Source: Anaeramoeba ignava (taxonomy: Eukaryota; Metamonada; Anaeramoebidae). Taken from it: DNA of 64,000 nt. The notes beneath the pieces were generated by a model that did not search any database, had not been told where the DNA came from, and saw only the letters and a list, made by a program, of their open reading frames with translations. The translations under genes were made by a program, and so were the position numbers. The stretch is from NCBI GenBank assembly GCA_028826165.1, contig JAPDFW010000112.1:62001-126000 (forward strand), read 5' to 3'. Positions 23,493 through 35,601 of the stretch are shown here, piece by piece (the stretch's first letter is position 1; every line of letters starts with the position of its first letter).

Positions 23493-26400
23493 CTAAATTT
23501 GTTTTAAATTGATTTTTTCAGAAGTAAAATGCGTCTTCCTTTTCTTCTTTTTGTTAATATTCTTCCCACCAATTCGATCTTGAAAATCATTAATTTCAAA
23601 CAAAAACTTTCCTTGAACCTCTTCAACTTGATTTTGAAGAAACCTCATTGCAGCAAGATTAAAACCAACAAGATCTTTAAGATTTGAAATGGAATTTTTA
23701 GCAGGAATTTGAAGATCATCAAGAAGAGAAACAGCAATTTTATTAGAAACAATCTGCTTTTGATAAACTTTAACAATAAATAATAAACATCTTAAAGATA
23801 ATTCAACTTGATTTTTATTCACAATCCAAAAATGAAGAAACTTAAGCAGTCTCAAAGCACTTGTAAAAGGAATCACAAGAATAGCTTCCTCCAAATCATT
23901 TGATTTGATTTCCATCATGATTTTTAAAAGATATTCTGATGGAGAAAGTCCCATAAACAACGGATTATTTGACGGAATCGAAAAATCCTTTTCCGAAAAA
24001 TCATCATTTGATCCAAAAATCTTTTCAATTAATTCCAAAGACTCAAGAAGTTTTTCTGCGCCTTTGTAAGTCTCAAGACTCTTTTTTGCTGCTGTTTTTG
24101 ACTCGCTAATCACAGCATTCTCGTCATTTCTTTCCAAAAAATTCTCCAAATGGCGAGCTTTTTCTGAGTCTTGAATCAATGAGTCTTCAAAAAGAGAATC
24201 GAGCTCATTTTCCTTTTGTTCTTGAAGAACAAACTGTTCGTCTGATTTTGTCCAAACACGAATTGATTTATCATGTGATCCAGTAATCAAAAACGTGCCG
24301 TTTGAGTTGAGATCCATCGCCCATATCTCGGCTTTGTGACCGGATAGGGACATGATCTTCTCAAAGGAATCCGCATCCCAATAGCTGATAGTCTTGTCCT
24401 TTGAGGCTGTAAATATATAGTGCGTTTCAGGCACAAATTTCACTTGCATGATGCTGTCATCGTGTGCGAATATTGATCGATGACAGTCGCCGAAATCAAG
24501 TCCCCAGATCTTCAGGTTCTTGTCGGCGCTTCCTGTTGCAATAAGTGTTTCATCACTGGAGAAATCCATTGACATTGCGGGTAATTTATGCCCATAAAGA
24601 GCTAAATAAAATTTCAACGAATCCGCAAAGAAAATTTGGATCGTCGAATTTAAAAGTGATACTCCAATATACCGCCCCTTTGGTGAGTATCTCACACACA
24701 AAACATCGTCGGAAACCTTTAATGTTTTTGAATGAACTACTGTTAGTTGTTTTTTGGGCGGTTTCTTGTTCTCATTTTCTTCTTCCATTTCAATCGATTT
24801 TGACTTATTTCTTTTTTTGATTTTTTTGGAATTTTCATTTTCATTTTCATTTTCATTTTCATTTTCATAAACAGAATCAACAAGCTCAAATTCCCAGAAT
24901 TTAACGCATTTATCTGCGCCTCCTGTTATTATTCCGCTTCCATCAGGATTCATGTCCATTGTCCAAATTGCTCCCAAATGTGCTTTTTCAATTGATTCAA
25001 TTAATTTTGATGATAAAAAATCAAAAATTTGAATTTCTCCGTTTTTTGTGCCAATTATAAAATAACGGTCTCCAGGCGCAAATAAACAACACAATCCATA
25101 TCCCGAGTCTATTGTTTGCAGCGGCATGGCTGTTGATATGCTCCATATTTTCACAGCTTCACTTGATGTTGTTCCAACCAAATTGTCATCATGACTTATT
25201 TTCAATGAACGAATGTCTGAATTATGTCCTTGTTGAGTAATTGCTTTTTTTAATTTTGTCTTGATTTGCTCGTTTGCTTTTTCTGCAAATTTCAGTTCAT
25301 AGCTTTCGATGCTGTTGTTATTCAACCCCAAAATAATTTTCATTTTTGATTTGCTTTTTACTTTTCCTTTTCGAATTTCTAATTGTGTTTTTTCTGGAAT
25401 TGAAAATGATACAATTTTTGATGATCCTCGAATTGTAATTAAATTCGCAAATTTTAATGTGATTAATTGTTGATTTTTTTTCTCATCATTTTCATTATCA
25501 TTTTCTTGTGATTGTTTTTGAGGTTTTTCTAGTTTTTCTAATTTTTTCAATTTTTCAATTTTTCTTTTTTGAGTTCTTATCATTTTTTTTTCAACTTCAT
25601 TTTGATTTCTAACTTTGAAAATTTGCAATTTTTTTCCTGAAGTTTGACAAACTAAATATTTTGCATTTCTAACAAATCTAATTTTGATTACTCTTTCTGT
25701 AGATTGTTTTATAATTTCACCCATATAAACAATTTTTGTATTCAAAGGGTTAATTTCCTTTTCAATTTCTTTTTCATTAATTGAATTTTCTAATAAATTT
25801 TGTAAAAACCAGACTCTTAATTTTTGATCATTTGAGCCTGAAATAAGGAAATTTTCATCATTATCTATATCAAAGCTCCAAACTAAATTAATTTAAAATT
25901 CATTTATAAATTTAAAATTCATTTAAATTATTTTATAAATTTAAAATTCATTTATAAAATTAAAATTAAAATTCATTTATAAATTTAAAATTCATTTATA
26001 AATTTAAAATTCATTTATAAAATTAAAATTCAATTTAAATTAAAATTCATTTATAAAATTAAAATTAAAATTAAAATTAAATTAAAATTAAAATTAAATT
26101 AAAATTAAAATTGAAATTAAAATTAATTTATAAAATTAAAATTCATTTATAAAATTAAAATTCATTTATAAAATTTAAAAAAAATTACCTTCGTTTCTGT
26201 GACCTGCAATAGTATGAACACAATATTGTGAATCTAAATCCCAAAATTTAATTAATTTATCTTTTGAACTTGAAACAATCCAATTTTTCTTTTTCAAAAA
26301 TTTGCAATCAGTAATTTCATCTCTATGACCTCTTAAACGAAACAAACCCCTTTCAGAAACAACATCCCAACAGATCAAATCAGTATCTTTTGATCCTGAG

Positions 26401-26753
26401 CAAATGAGTGTTCCATCATGATTAAAAGATAAAGCAGAAATCTGAGAATAATGACCAAATAACTTGCAAATGCACTCAAGTGAGTGAGAATGCCACAAAC
26501 AAATAACACCATTTTGATGGCCAGTCGCTAATGTCTTGCTATCAGGCGATAGAGCCATTATCGTAATTTCAGATTCTATGCCCATGGATTGCTTTTCAAG
26601 TTCCCCTTTTTGTAAATTCCATACAAATATGTTTTCAAGTGCTGGAGTTATTATTAATTCAGGAAATTTTGATGATGTGATAATTGATGGTTTGGCTGAA
26701 TATATCAATCCAAAAATTCTTTGCGGTTTATATTTATAATAAATTTTAACCAT
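23493..26753 (-). CDS. WDR3: Utp12/WDR3, WD40 subunit of the UTP-B complex of the small-subunit processome
   Basis: Two exons, 26753..26189 and 25882..23493, give about 984 residues (human WDR3 and yeast Utp12 are about 940). Splicing GAAG|TT gives AGHRNEVWSFD inside a WD repeat. Two seven-bladed beta-propellers are evident from motifs such as LATGHQNGVICLW, LICSGSKDTDLICWD, IVSSSKDKLIKFWD, ATGSADKNLKIWG, FTASKDKTISYWD and ITGSHDKSIRVW. The C-terminal Utp12 domain (SPSEYLLKIMMEIKSNDLEEA, LRLLKFLHFWI, LSLRCLLFIVKVYQKQI) is at about 830-940. It acts in the nucleolus in 18S rRNA maturation. A short ENEN run and a Lys/Glu-rich insertion interrupt the propellers, typical of this genome. Confidence 0.93.
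25883..26188 (-). repeat. Utp12 intron made of TTTATAAATTTAAAATTCA/AAATTA units
   Basis: The intron is bounded by GTAATTTTTT and ATTTAG in gene orientation. It consists of repeated ATTCATTTATAAAATTAAA blocks. The same CATTTATAAAATTAAAATT block recurs in the dynein LIC and kinase introns. Confidence 0.8.
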
Positions 26754-26883
26754 TTTATATAAAAGGAAAAAATGAAAAAAATGAAAATTAAAAATTTTTT
26801 TTTATTTTTTTAAAAAATTACGAATTATTTTTTTTTCATTTTTTAATTTTCATTTTTTCTTTTTTCTTTTTTCTTTTATTTTT
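26754..26883. promoter_or_regulatory. 130-bp bidirectional promoter between Utp12 and a glycosyltransferase
   Basis: Both genes start outward from this interval. Each side has its own T-rich leader with CATTTTTT in its own orientation: AAAAAATGAAAAAAATGAAAA near 26769 read from the minus strand, and TTTTTTTTCATTTTTTAATTTTCATTTTTTC near 26832 on the plus strand (shown here only as overlapping short motifs). This suggests that TTTTTCATTTTT is a directional core-promoter or transcription-start element. That is inference from position. Confidence 0.5.
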
Positions 26884-27960
26884 ATGAGATATATTTTATC
26901 AAAATTCCCTCGTTTTATTGTTCCTTTTCTTATTTTTCTTTTTGGAATACTTCTTTCTTTAATTTATCGAATTCCAAACAAACAAGAAAAAATTAAAGAG
27001 AAAATGAATGAAAAAATTGAATTAAATTCAAATTATTCAAAAGAAGAAAAAAAAGCAAATGAAAAAAGCAGTGAAAATTTATTTGACACAAAAAAGGATC
27101 AAGAAAAAGAGGGAAAAAAGCCTAAAATTTGCATTTTGATGGTTGACGATCGAAAATTAAAATATAATAATTACAAAGATAAAAACAGAGATATTCCATA
27201 TCATTCACTTAGCGTATATAATAACTATCTATATGCACAAAGATATGGCTATGATTTTCTACGGATGGACATTTCTGACATGAAAAACAACCCAGAGTAT
27301 TTTCCATCACAATTCCACGAGCCATCGCTGATTCCGAGAGCGCCACATTGGAACAAATTGCCCTCTTTATATTATTTGATGACTAAATTGGACTATGATA
27401 TTGTTATGTATTTAGATAGCGATGCGATCTTTTTTGAATTTGAAAAATCAATTGAGGATTTTATTTCCGAAAATGCAAAAAATACCGAAAATATATCACT
27501 TATTGTGACTCGAGACATAGATTCTTCAAAGGATTATGTAAATACGGGAGTGATGATTTTTTTCAATAACGATTTCACAATTCAAATGCTTATTGATTGG
27601 TACAATATGCCATTAAATCATCCCGAACTTGAATTTTGTATTAATCAATGGGGTTATGATCAATCAGCTTTGGGTCGTTTTATGTATAATAAAGACCCCT
27701 GGAAACAAAGAATCTTGATTCTTTCTTTATACACAATGAACAGTAATTACGGAAAATTTGTTCGCCATTTTTGGGGCGGTTTTGAAACAGAAAGAAGAGC
27801 TGATTTGAGAAATTGCGTTCTTATTAATATTTGTCAAAATTCTCATCTTGCTTATTATGATGATATTCTTAATCTTAATTTAGATCCTACTGTTTATCTT
27901 TTTGATTATGTTACTTATAGAAGAATGATTTTAGATTCCAGAAAGAAAAAAGTTGAATAA
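26884..27960 (+). CDS. Type II membrane glycosyltransferase, GT34/GT77-like
   Basis: Single exon, 358 residues. An N-terminal signal anchor (FIVPFLIFLFGILLSLIYRI) is followed by a Lys/Glu-rich stem. The catalytic domain starts near residue 80 (KICILMVDDRK). It has YAQRYGYDFLRMD, a PHWNKLPSLYYLM segment, the DXD motif in IVMYLDSDAIFF near 175, NTGVMIFFNND, QWGYDQSALGRFMY and a closing FVRHFWGGFE. The W.K...L, DXD, NTG.M and HF.G order is that of nucleotide-diphospho-sugar transferases such as the MNN10/GMA12 family. By inference it sits in the Golgi lumen and transfers a hexose to glycoproteins or glycolipids. Donor and acceptor cannot be told from the sequence. Confidence 0.8.
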   Translation: MRYILSKFPRFIVPFLIFLFGILLSLIYRIPNKQEKIKEKMNEKIELNSNYSKEEKKANEKSSENLFDTKKDQEKEGKKPKICILMVDDRKLKYNNYKDKNRDIPYHSLSVYNNYLYAQRYGYDFLRMDISDMKNNPEYFPSQFHEPSLIPRAPHWNKLPSLYYLMTKLDYDIVMYLDSDAIFFEFEKSIEDFISENAKNTENISLIVTRDIDSSKDYVNTGVMIFFNNDFTIQMLIDWYNMPLNHPELEFCINQWGYDQSALGRFMYNKDPWKQRILILSLYTMNSNYGKFVRHFWGGFETERRADLRNCVLINICQNSHLAYYDDILNLNLDPTVYLFDYVTYRRMILDSRKKKVE

Positions 27961-28253
27961 TTTTGAATTAGAAAATTTAACAAAATTCAACAAAATTTTT
28001 TTTTTTTTGAATTTTATTTTGATTCTTTTTTGATCCATTTTTTTTTCAAAAAGAAATCAAAATCAAAAATTAAAAATAAAAATAAAATTAAAATTAAAAT
28101 TAAAATTAAAATTAAAATTAAAATTGAAATTAAAATTGAAATTAAAATTGAAATTAAAAATAAAAAAATAAAAATAAAAAAAATAAAAAATGAAAATAAA
28201 AAAAAGTGGAATTGGAATAAATCTTTTCCTTTGGTTTTTTTAATTTGGAATCA

Positions 28254-28797
28254 TTAGACATTAAATGGTAAATGGATAATATCCCAAATTAGAAAAATGC
28301 ATAACACAAAACTGTAAACAAGAATTGCAATAGAATCTCCTAAAGTTACATTATATAATTTTCCACATTGATCTTTCTATTTTTATTTTTATAATTAAAT
28401 TTAAAATTAAAATTAAATAAAATATTTACAACTCCATCTCTTGTTGCCCAAACTAATCCAATAATACACCAAATAAGCTCAAATAATCCAAGAAGTGGTC
28501 CAATAACAATTGAAAAACTAAAGAAGATACCATAAAAATGAAGGAGTAAAACGAAAAAATTCAATAAATTTAAACAACAAAAAACAACATTGCAAATAAT
28601 TATCCAAATCCATAATGATTTTGAACAATCCAAATCCTTATCCTTTTCAGCAACAACCAAAGAAGGAACAACAAAAGCAAGAGTTGAAATAATTATCAAA
28701 AATGAAAAAAAGTAACTGAAAAACAACAAAATATCAAAATTAATTTAATTTAATTTAATTTAATTTAATTGAAAAAGAATTTGTACATTTGAACCAT
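28254..28797 (-). CDS. Small four-TM protein, tandem paralogue 1 (intact), with an 11-nt first exon
   Basis: Three exons: 28797..28787 (11 nt, ATGGTTCAAAT), 28715..28430 and 28376..28254, giving about 139 residues. All splice sites are GT/AG, and the exon 2-3 junction is supported by the identical arrangement in the neighbour. The protein has an N-terminal hydrophobic segment ending in FVVPSLVVAEKDKDLDCSK, then WIWIICNVVFCCLNLL-like and GPLLGLFELIWCIIGLVW segments, the conserved loop WATRDGV.KDQCGKLYNVTLGD, and a last TM helix ending LPFNV. I do not recognise the family; MARVEL-like four-helix topology is only a guess. The start exon assignment is tentative. Confidence 0.6.
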
Positions 28798-28921
28798 TTT
28801 TTTTTTAAAAATAAAATCCAAAACGAAAAGAGAATAAAAAAAGGAAAAAATGAAAAAAATTTTCTTTAATTAATTTTCGCATTTCGATTTGAAATAAAAA
28901 AGTGGAATTCGAAAAAAAAAA

Positions 28922-29547
28922 TTATTGAACCATAGTTCCCATATTTAGGACAGTACAAATGATTAAAATTGTGAAAAGAACACCAGAAACAAGAATTGCA
29001 ATAGCATCTCCTAAAGTTACATTATATAATTTTCCACATTGATCTTTCTATTATTATTATTATTATTTTTATATTTATAATTAAAATTATAATTAAAATT
29101 AAAATTATAAATTAAAATTAAATTTAAAATAAAATATTTACAACTCCATCTCTTGTTGCCCAAACTAATCCAACAATACACCAACAAAATTGAAATAATC
29201 CAAGAAGTGGAGTGAAAAATAAAAATAATTTAATAAAAAATGATTCTCCAGATTCAAAAAAATACAAAAGATTCAATAAATTTTGACAACAAAAACAACA
29301 TTGCAAACAATTATCCAAGTCCATAATGATTTTGAACAATCTAAATCCTTATCTTTTCCAGCAACAACCAAAGAAGGAACAACAAAAGCAGATGTTATTA
29401 TAATAACAATAACAAGATGACAAAGACTAAAAATAAAAATAAAAAGCAAAAATTAATTTAAATTGAAAATTTTTTTGCTTTTTTTTTATTATTATTAAAT
29501 GAAAAAAAAACCAAAAGAGAGAAACAATTAATTACTTACCCTTCCAT
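28922..29547 (-). pseudogene. Small four-TM protein, tandem paralogue 2, with an 8-nt first exon and a 1-base frameshift
   Basis: The architecture matches the adjacent gene: exon 1 29547..29540 (ATGGAAGG, then GTAAGT), exon 2 29426..29142 and exon 3 29047..28922. The same signatures are present: AFVVPSLVVAGKDKDLDCSKSLW, GLVWATRDGV, KDQCGKLYNVTLGDAIAILV. In exon 2 the tract encoding CNVVFCC has five T where the neighbour has six (near 29301), which shifts the frame until the stop soon after. Downstream sequence is well conserved in the shifted frame (CCQNLLNLLYFFES). Either a recently disabled copy or a homopolymer error. It is labelled broken because the sequence as given does not encode a full protein. 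Confidence 0.6.
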
Positions 29548-29649
29548 TTAGATCAAACAAAAACCAAAAAAAACCAAAAGAAAAAAAATGAAATTTATTT
29601 TTTTGTTAAAAGGAGAATAATTTTAAAAAAAATTTTTTTTAATTCCAAA

Positions 29650-30775
29650 AAAAAAAATGATTAAAAAAAATGGAATAAATTTATTACTAAATAGATTTAA
29701 ATAAAAACTAAAATAGATTTAAATTAAATATAATTAAAAAAAATGGAATAAATTTAATAAAAAAATTTAATAAAAAATTTAAAAAAAAATATGATTAAAA
29801 AAAATGGAATAAATTTTTCAATTAATAATTTAAATAAAAATTAAAATAGATTTAAATTAAGTTTTAATTAAATAAAATGGTTAAATTTAAATTGAATTTA
29901 ATTAAAAAAATGGTTAAATTTAAATTAAAAATTTAATAAAAAAAATGATTAAAAAAAATGGAATAAATTTTTCAATTAATAATTTAAATAAAAATTAAAA
30001 TAGATTTAAATTGAATTTTAATTAAAAATTAAAATAGATTTAAATTAAGTTTTAATTAAAAAAATGGTTAAATTTAAATTAAAAATTAAAAATTTAATTA
30101 AAAAATGATTAAAAAAAATGGAATAAATTTTTCAATTAATAATTTAAATAAAAATTAAAATAGATTTAAATTAAGTTTTAATTAAATAAAATGGTTAAAT
30201 TTAAATTGAATTTTATTTAAAAAAATGGTTAAATTTAAATTAAAAATTTAATAAAAAAATGATTAAAAAAAGTGGAATAAATTTTTCAATTAATAATTTA
30301 AACAAAAATTAAAATAGATTTAAATTGAATTTTAATTAAAAATTAAAATAGATTTAAATTAAGTTTTAATTAAATAAAATGGTTAAATTTAAATTGAATT
30401 TAATTAAAAAAATGGTTAAATTTAAATTAAAAATTTAATAAAAAAAATGATTAAAAAAAATGGAATAAATTTTTCAATTAATAATTTTAATAAAAATTAA
30501 AATAGATTTAAATTGAATTTTAATTAAAAATTAAAATAGATTTAAATTAAGTTTTAATTAAATAAAATGGTTAAATTTAAATTAAATTTAATTAAAAAAA
30601 TGGTTAAATTTAAATTAAAAATTTAATAAAAAAAAATGATTAAAAAAAGTGGAATAAATTTTTCAATTAATAATTTTAAATAAAAATTAAAATAGATTTA
30701 AATTAAGTTTTAATTAAATAAAAATGGTTAAATTTAAATTAAATTTAATTAAAAAATGGTTAAATTTAATTAGAT
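29650..30775. repeat. Intergenic satellite, about seven units of 155-190 bp
   Basis: Each unit contains TGATTAAAAAAAATGGAATA followed by AATTTTTCAATTAATAATTT, then AAAATAGATTTAAATTAAG and AAAATGGTTAAATTTAAATT blocks. The TGGAATAAA landmark recurs near 29805, 29960, 30121, 30275, 30462 and 30650, so unit length varies by internal duplication of the AAAATAGATTTAAATT block. No coding potential is seen. The rest of the interval up to the GME start (30999) is AT-rich and unremarkable. Confidence 0.9.
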
Positions 30776-30998
30776 CAAATGAATTTCAAAAAAATGTGTT
30801 TAGGGTCATAAAATTAAACTAAAAATTAAAAAAAATTTTTGCAAACGAAGCAAATTTTTAATTGAAAATAAAATGGAAAAATTTCAATTAAAAAATTTAA
30901 CTAACAAAAAACTTTAAAAAAAAATTTTACTGAAAAATAAAAACCATTTTTCTTTTGGTAACAATAAGAAAAAAATAATTTAATTTAAAAAGCAAAAA

Positions 30999-32949
<1,951 letters not shown>

Positions 32950-34012
32950 ATTCCTTTTATTCTTTCTTTCTTTTAATTTGATTCGATTTGATTTTCTTTT
33001 GATTTTCTTTTAATTTTTCCAGAATAAAATTCTTCATCCATTTCATTTCATTTTTTTTTTAATTTTTGAGAATAGATTTAATTTAATATTTAATTTATAA
33101 ATTAATTTAAAAATATAATTTAATATTTAATTTCATGTTTAAAATAATAATTTAATGTTTTAGATTTAAATATTTTATTATTTAAATATTTAACATATAA
33201 AAATATAAAAATAAGAATAGATTTAATTTAATATTTAATTTATAAATTAATTTAAAAATATAATTTAATATTTAATTTTATGTTTAGAATAATAATTTAT
33301 TGTTTTAGATTTAAGTATTTTATTATTTAAATATTTAACATATAAATATAAAAAATAAGAATAGATTTAATTTAATATCTAATTTATAAATTAATTTAAA
33401 AATATAATTTAATATTTAATTTTATTATTAAAATAGTAATTTATTGTTTTAGATTTAAATATTTTATTATTTAAATATTTAACATAAAAATATAAAAAAA
33501 AATGAGAATAAATTTAATTTAATATTTAATTTATAAATTAATTTATAAATATAATTTAATATTTAATTCTATTATTAAAATAATAATTTATTGTTTTATA
33601 TTTAAATATTTTATTATTTAAAAAATATTTTGAAAATTGATTTTTTTGAAATTAAAATTTTATCTTTTTGAATTAAATTGAATTAATATTAATTTGGAAA
33701 TTTGTTTTTAAAATTTAAATTTATTAATAATTTTTAAATTCAAAAATTAAAAATTAAAAATTAAAATAAAAATAATTTTCCTTTTTTTAATAAAAAATTA
33801 ATAAAAAATAATAATAATTTATTAATAAATTAATTTAAAATAATAAATTAAAAAGAAAATTAAATTAATTATTAATTTAAATTTATTCTTATTTTTATAT
33901 TTTTATTTATTTTCAAAAATCCACTTTTTATTTATTTTTAAATTTTTTTTTCATTTTTCCTTTTTAAAAACAAAAACAAAACACAAACAAAAAACAAAAC
34001 ACAAAAAACAAA
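32950..34012. repeat. Intergenic region with four ~145-bp tandem copies
   Basis: From about 33070 to 33615 there are four copies of a ~145-bp unit. Each begins GAATAGATTTAATTTAATAT (AATAAATTT in the last) and contains TTATTGTTTTAGATTTAA and TATTTAAATATTTAACATA. Starts lie near 33070, 33214, 33359 and 33505. The remainder is AT-rich. TCCACTTTTTATT near 33920 and TTTTTTTTCATTTTTCC near 33946 precede the next gene, followed by an AAACACAAAC-rich leader. Confidence 0.85.
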
Positions 34013-35601
34013 ATGGATAATAATAATAATGATAACCAAATTGAAAATGCAAACCAAAATGAAAATGAAAATGAAATGAAAAATTTACAAAAAAAAGTAA
34101 CAAAAAATTTAATTAAAGATTATTCAAACCTTTTAAATGGAAATTCATTTAAAGATTTTTCAATTTTTGTTGAGAATAAATCAAATCCTTTTGAAATTAA
34201 AGTTCATAAATCAATTTTATCTTCAAGATCTCCTTTTTAATGAGTCATTAAGGCAAGAATCTCTTTCTATTTCTTTAAATCAATTTAATAAAAAAGAAAT
34301 GGAATCAATTTTGAGTTATATTTATTATGGAAATATTTCTTTTGAGAATCAAGAAAATCTTCTCCAATTATTGGAAATTTCAATTTATTTTAAATTAAAT
34401 TTATTGAAAGAAATTATTCAAAAAAAAATTTTAAATTCAATTAATTATTCAAATTTTTTCCAATTTTTATTCCAAAATCGAAATTTAAATTCAAATGAAA
34501 TTGAAATAAAATGTTTTGAATTAATAAATCAAAATTTTTCCCAAATTCAAAATAATGAAAATTTATTCAATTTAACTAAAGAAGAAATTATCAAATTTAT
34601 TCAATTTAAACAAGAAAAAAAAGAAATTTTTCAATTTGATTTTTTTCAATTTTTAAATAATTGGATTAAAAAAAGAAATCAAAGATTAAAAGGAAAGAAA
34701 TATGAACACAAAATGAATGAAAAGAAAAGATTATTTCATTCTTTTTTTTCATTATTTGATAAAGATTCAATTTCAAAACAAGATTTTGATAAATTAAAAC
34801 AATTTCAAATTTTTCTTCCCAAATCTATTTTCATCAAGAAGCAAAAAAAATTAATTCAAGACAAAAAGAATTCAAGAAAAGAAAATTAAAAGAAGAGATA
34901 AAAGAATCAAATCATTTGAATCAGATATTCGAAATTTGAAATCTGAAAATAAGAAGAAAGAGAAGGAAATTGAAGAGAAATGGAAGAAAGAAGTTGAGAA
35001 AATGAAACCAATTTTTGATCAATATCAAATGAAGATTGAATTAAGAAAGAATTTTCCTCAATTTTCAGATTCAAAAATTATTAAAGATATTGAATATGTT
35101 AAGAAATTACAAGAATGGATAAATGATAATTATTTTTTTTCTAAAATGAAAAAAGGATTTTCAGCAAAAAGAGATGGATTTAATTCTAAAAATTGGCATA
35201 AAGCAGTTGATGGGAAAGGAAAAACATTAGTTATTATCAAAACAAAAGATAATTTTATTTTTGGAGGTTTTACTCAAGTTGGATTTAATGGAAATAAAGG
35301 AGACATTAATGACTCAAGTGCATTTATTTTTTCATTAAGAAATGATAAAGGGGATAGAATTCCTGAAAAGTTTACATATAAACAAGGTCGTGCAATTTAT
35401 TCTGATTTAATTTGTGGTCCAAGTTTTGGTAATGGAAGTGATTTTTGGTTATCTTCTAATTTACAACCTGGTGGTTCAAATTTTGGTAGAAGTTATAATT
35501 TACCTAATGGAATTATTTATCGAACAAATGAAGCTCAAAGTTATTTAGCTGGTTCTCCTGATAAATGGGTTGTTGATGAACTTGAATCTTATTTTATTTA
35601 A
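34013..35601 (+). pseudogene. BTB-TLDc protein gene, second copy, with two frameshifts
   Basis: It is a clear relative of the gene at 14934-16550. The ATG at 34013 opens an NE-rich leader and the BTB start (IKDYSNLLNGNSFKDFSIFV, VHKSILSSRSPF). In the T-run near 34232-34238 the frame is lost, and BTB/BACK sequence continues in another frame (SLNQFNKKEMESILSYIYYG). A second shift lies near 34870-34925 in the A/G-rich coiled coil. The TLDc domain (GFSAKRDGFNSKNW, IIKTKDNFIFGGFTQVGF, GGSNFGRSYNLPNG, DELESYFI) ends at 35601. Relative to the intact copy the SAYLKTQKQ-type loop and the WLADYGNEG insertion of TLDc are shortened. Either a decaying paralogue or homopolymer errors. Confidence 0.8.

Noticed and set aside
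28030-28257. Small KIKIKIEIK open frame after the glycosyltransferase
   Set aside because: It is translation of an AAATTA/AAATTG array in the 3' intergenic region; no conservation signal and it overlaps the convergent gene's end.
29650-30775. CRISPR-like array or transposon terminal repeats
   Set aside because: Units are contiguous and degenerate with no unique spacers. There is no transposase and no target-site duplication, and the sequence is eukaryotic.
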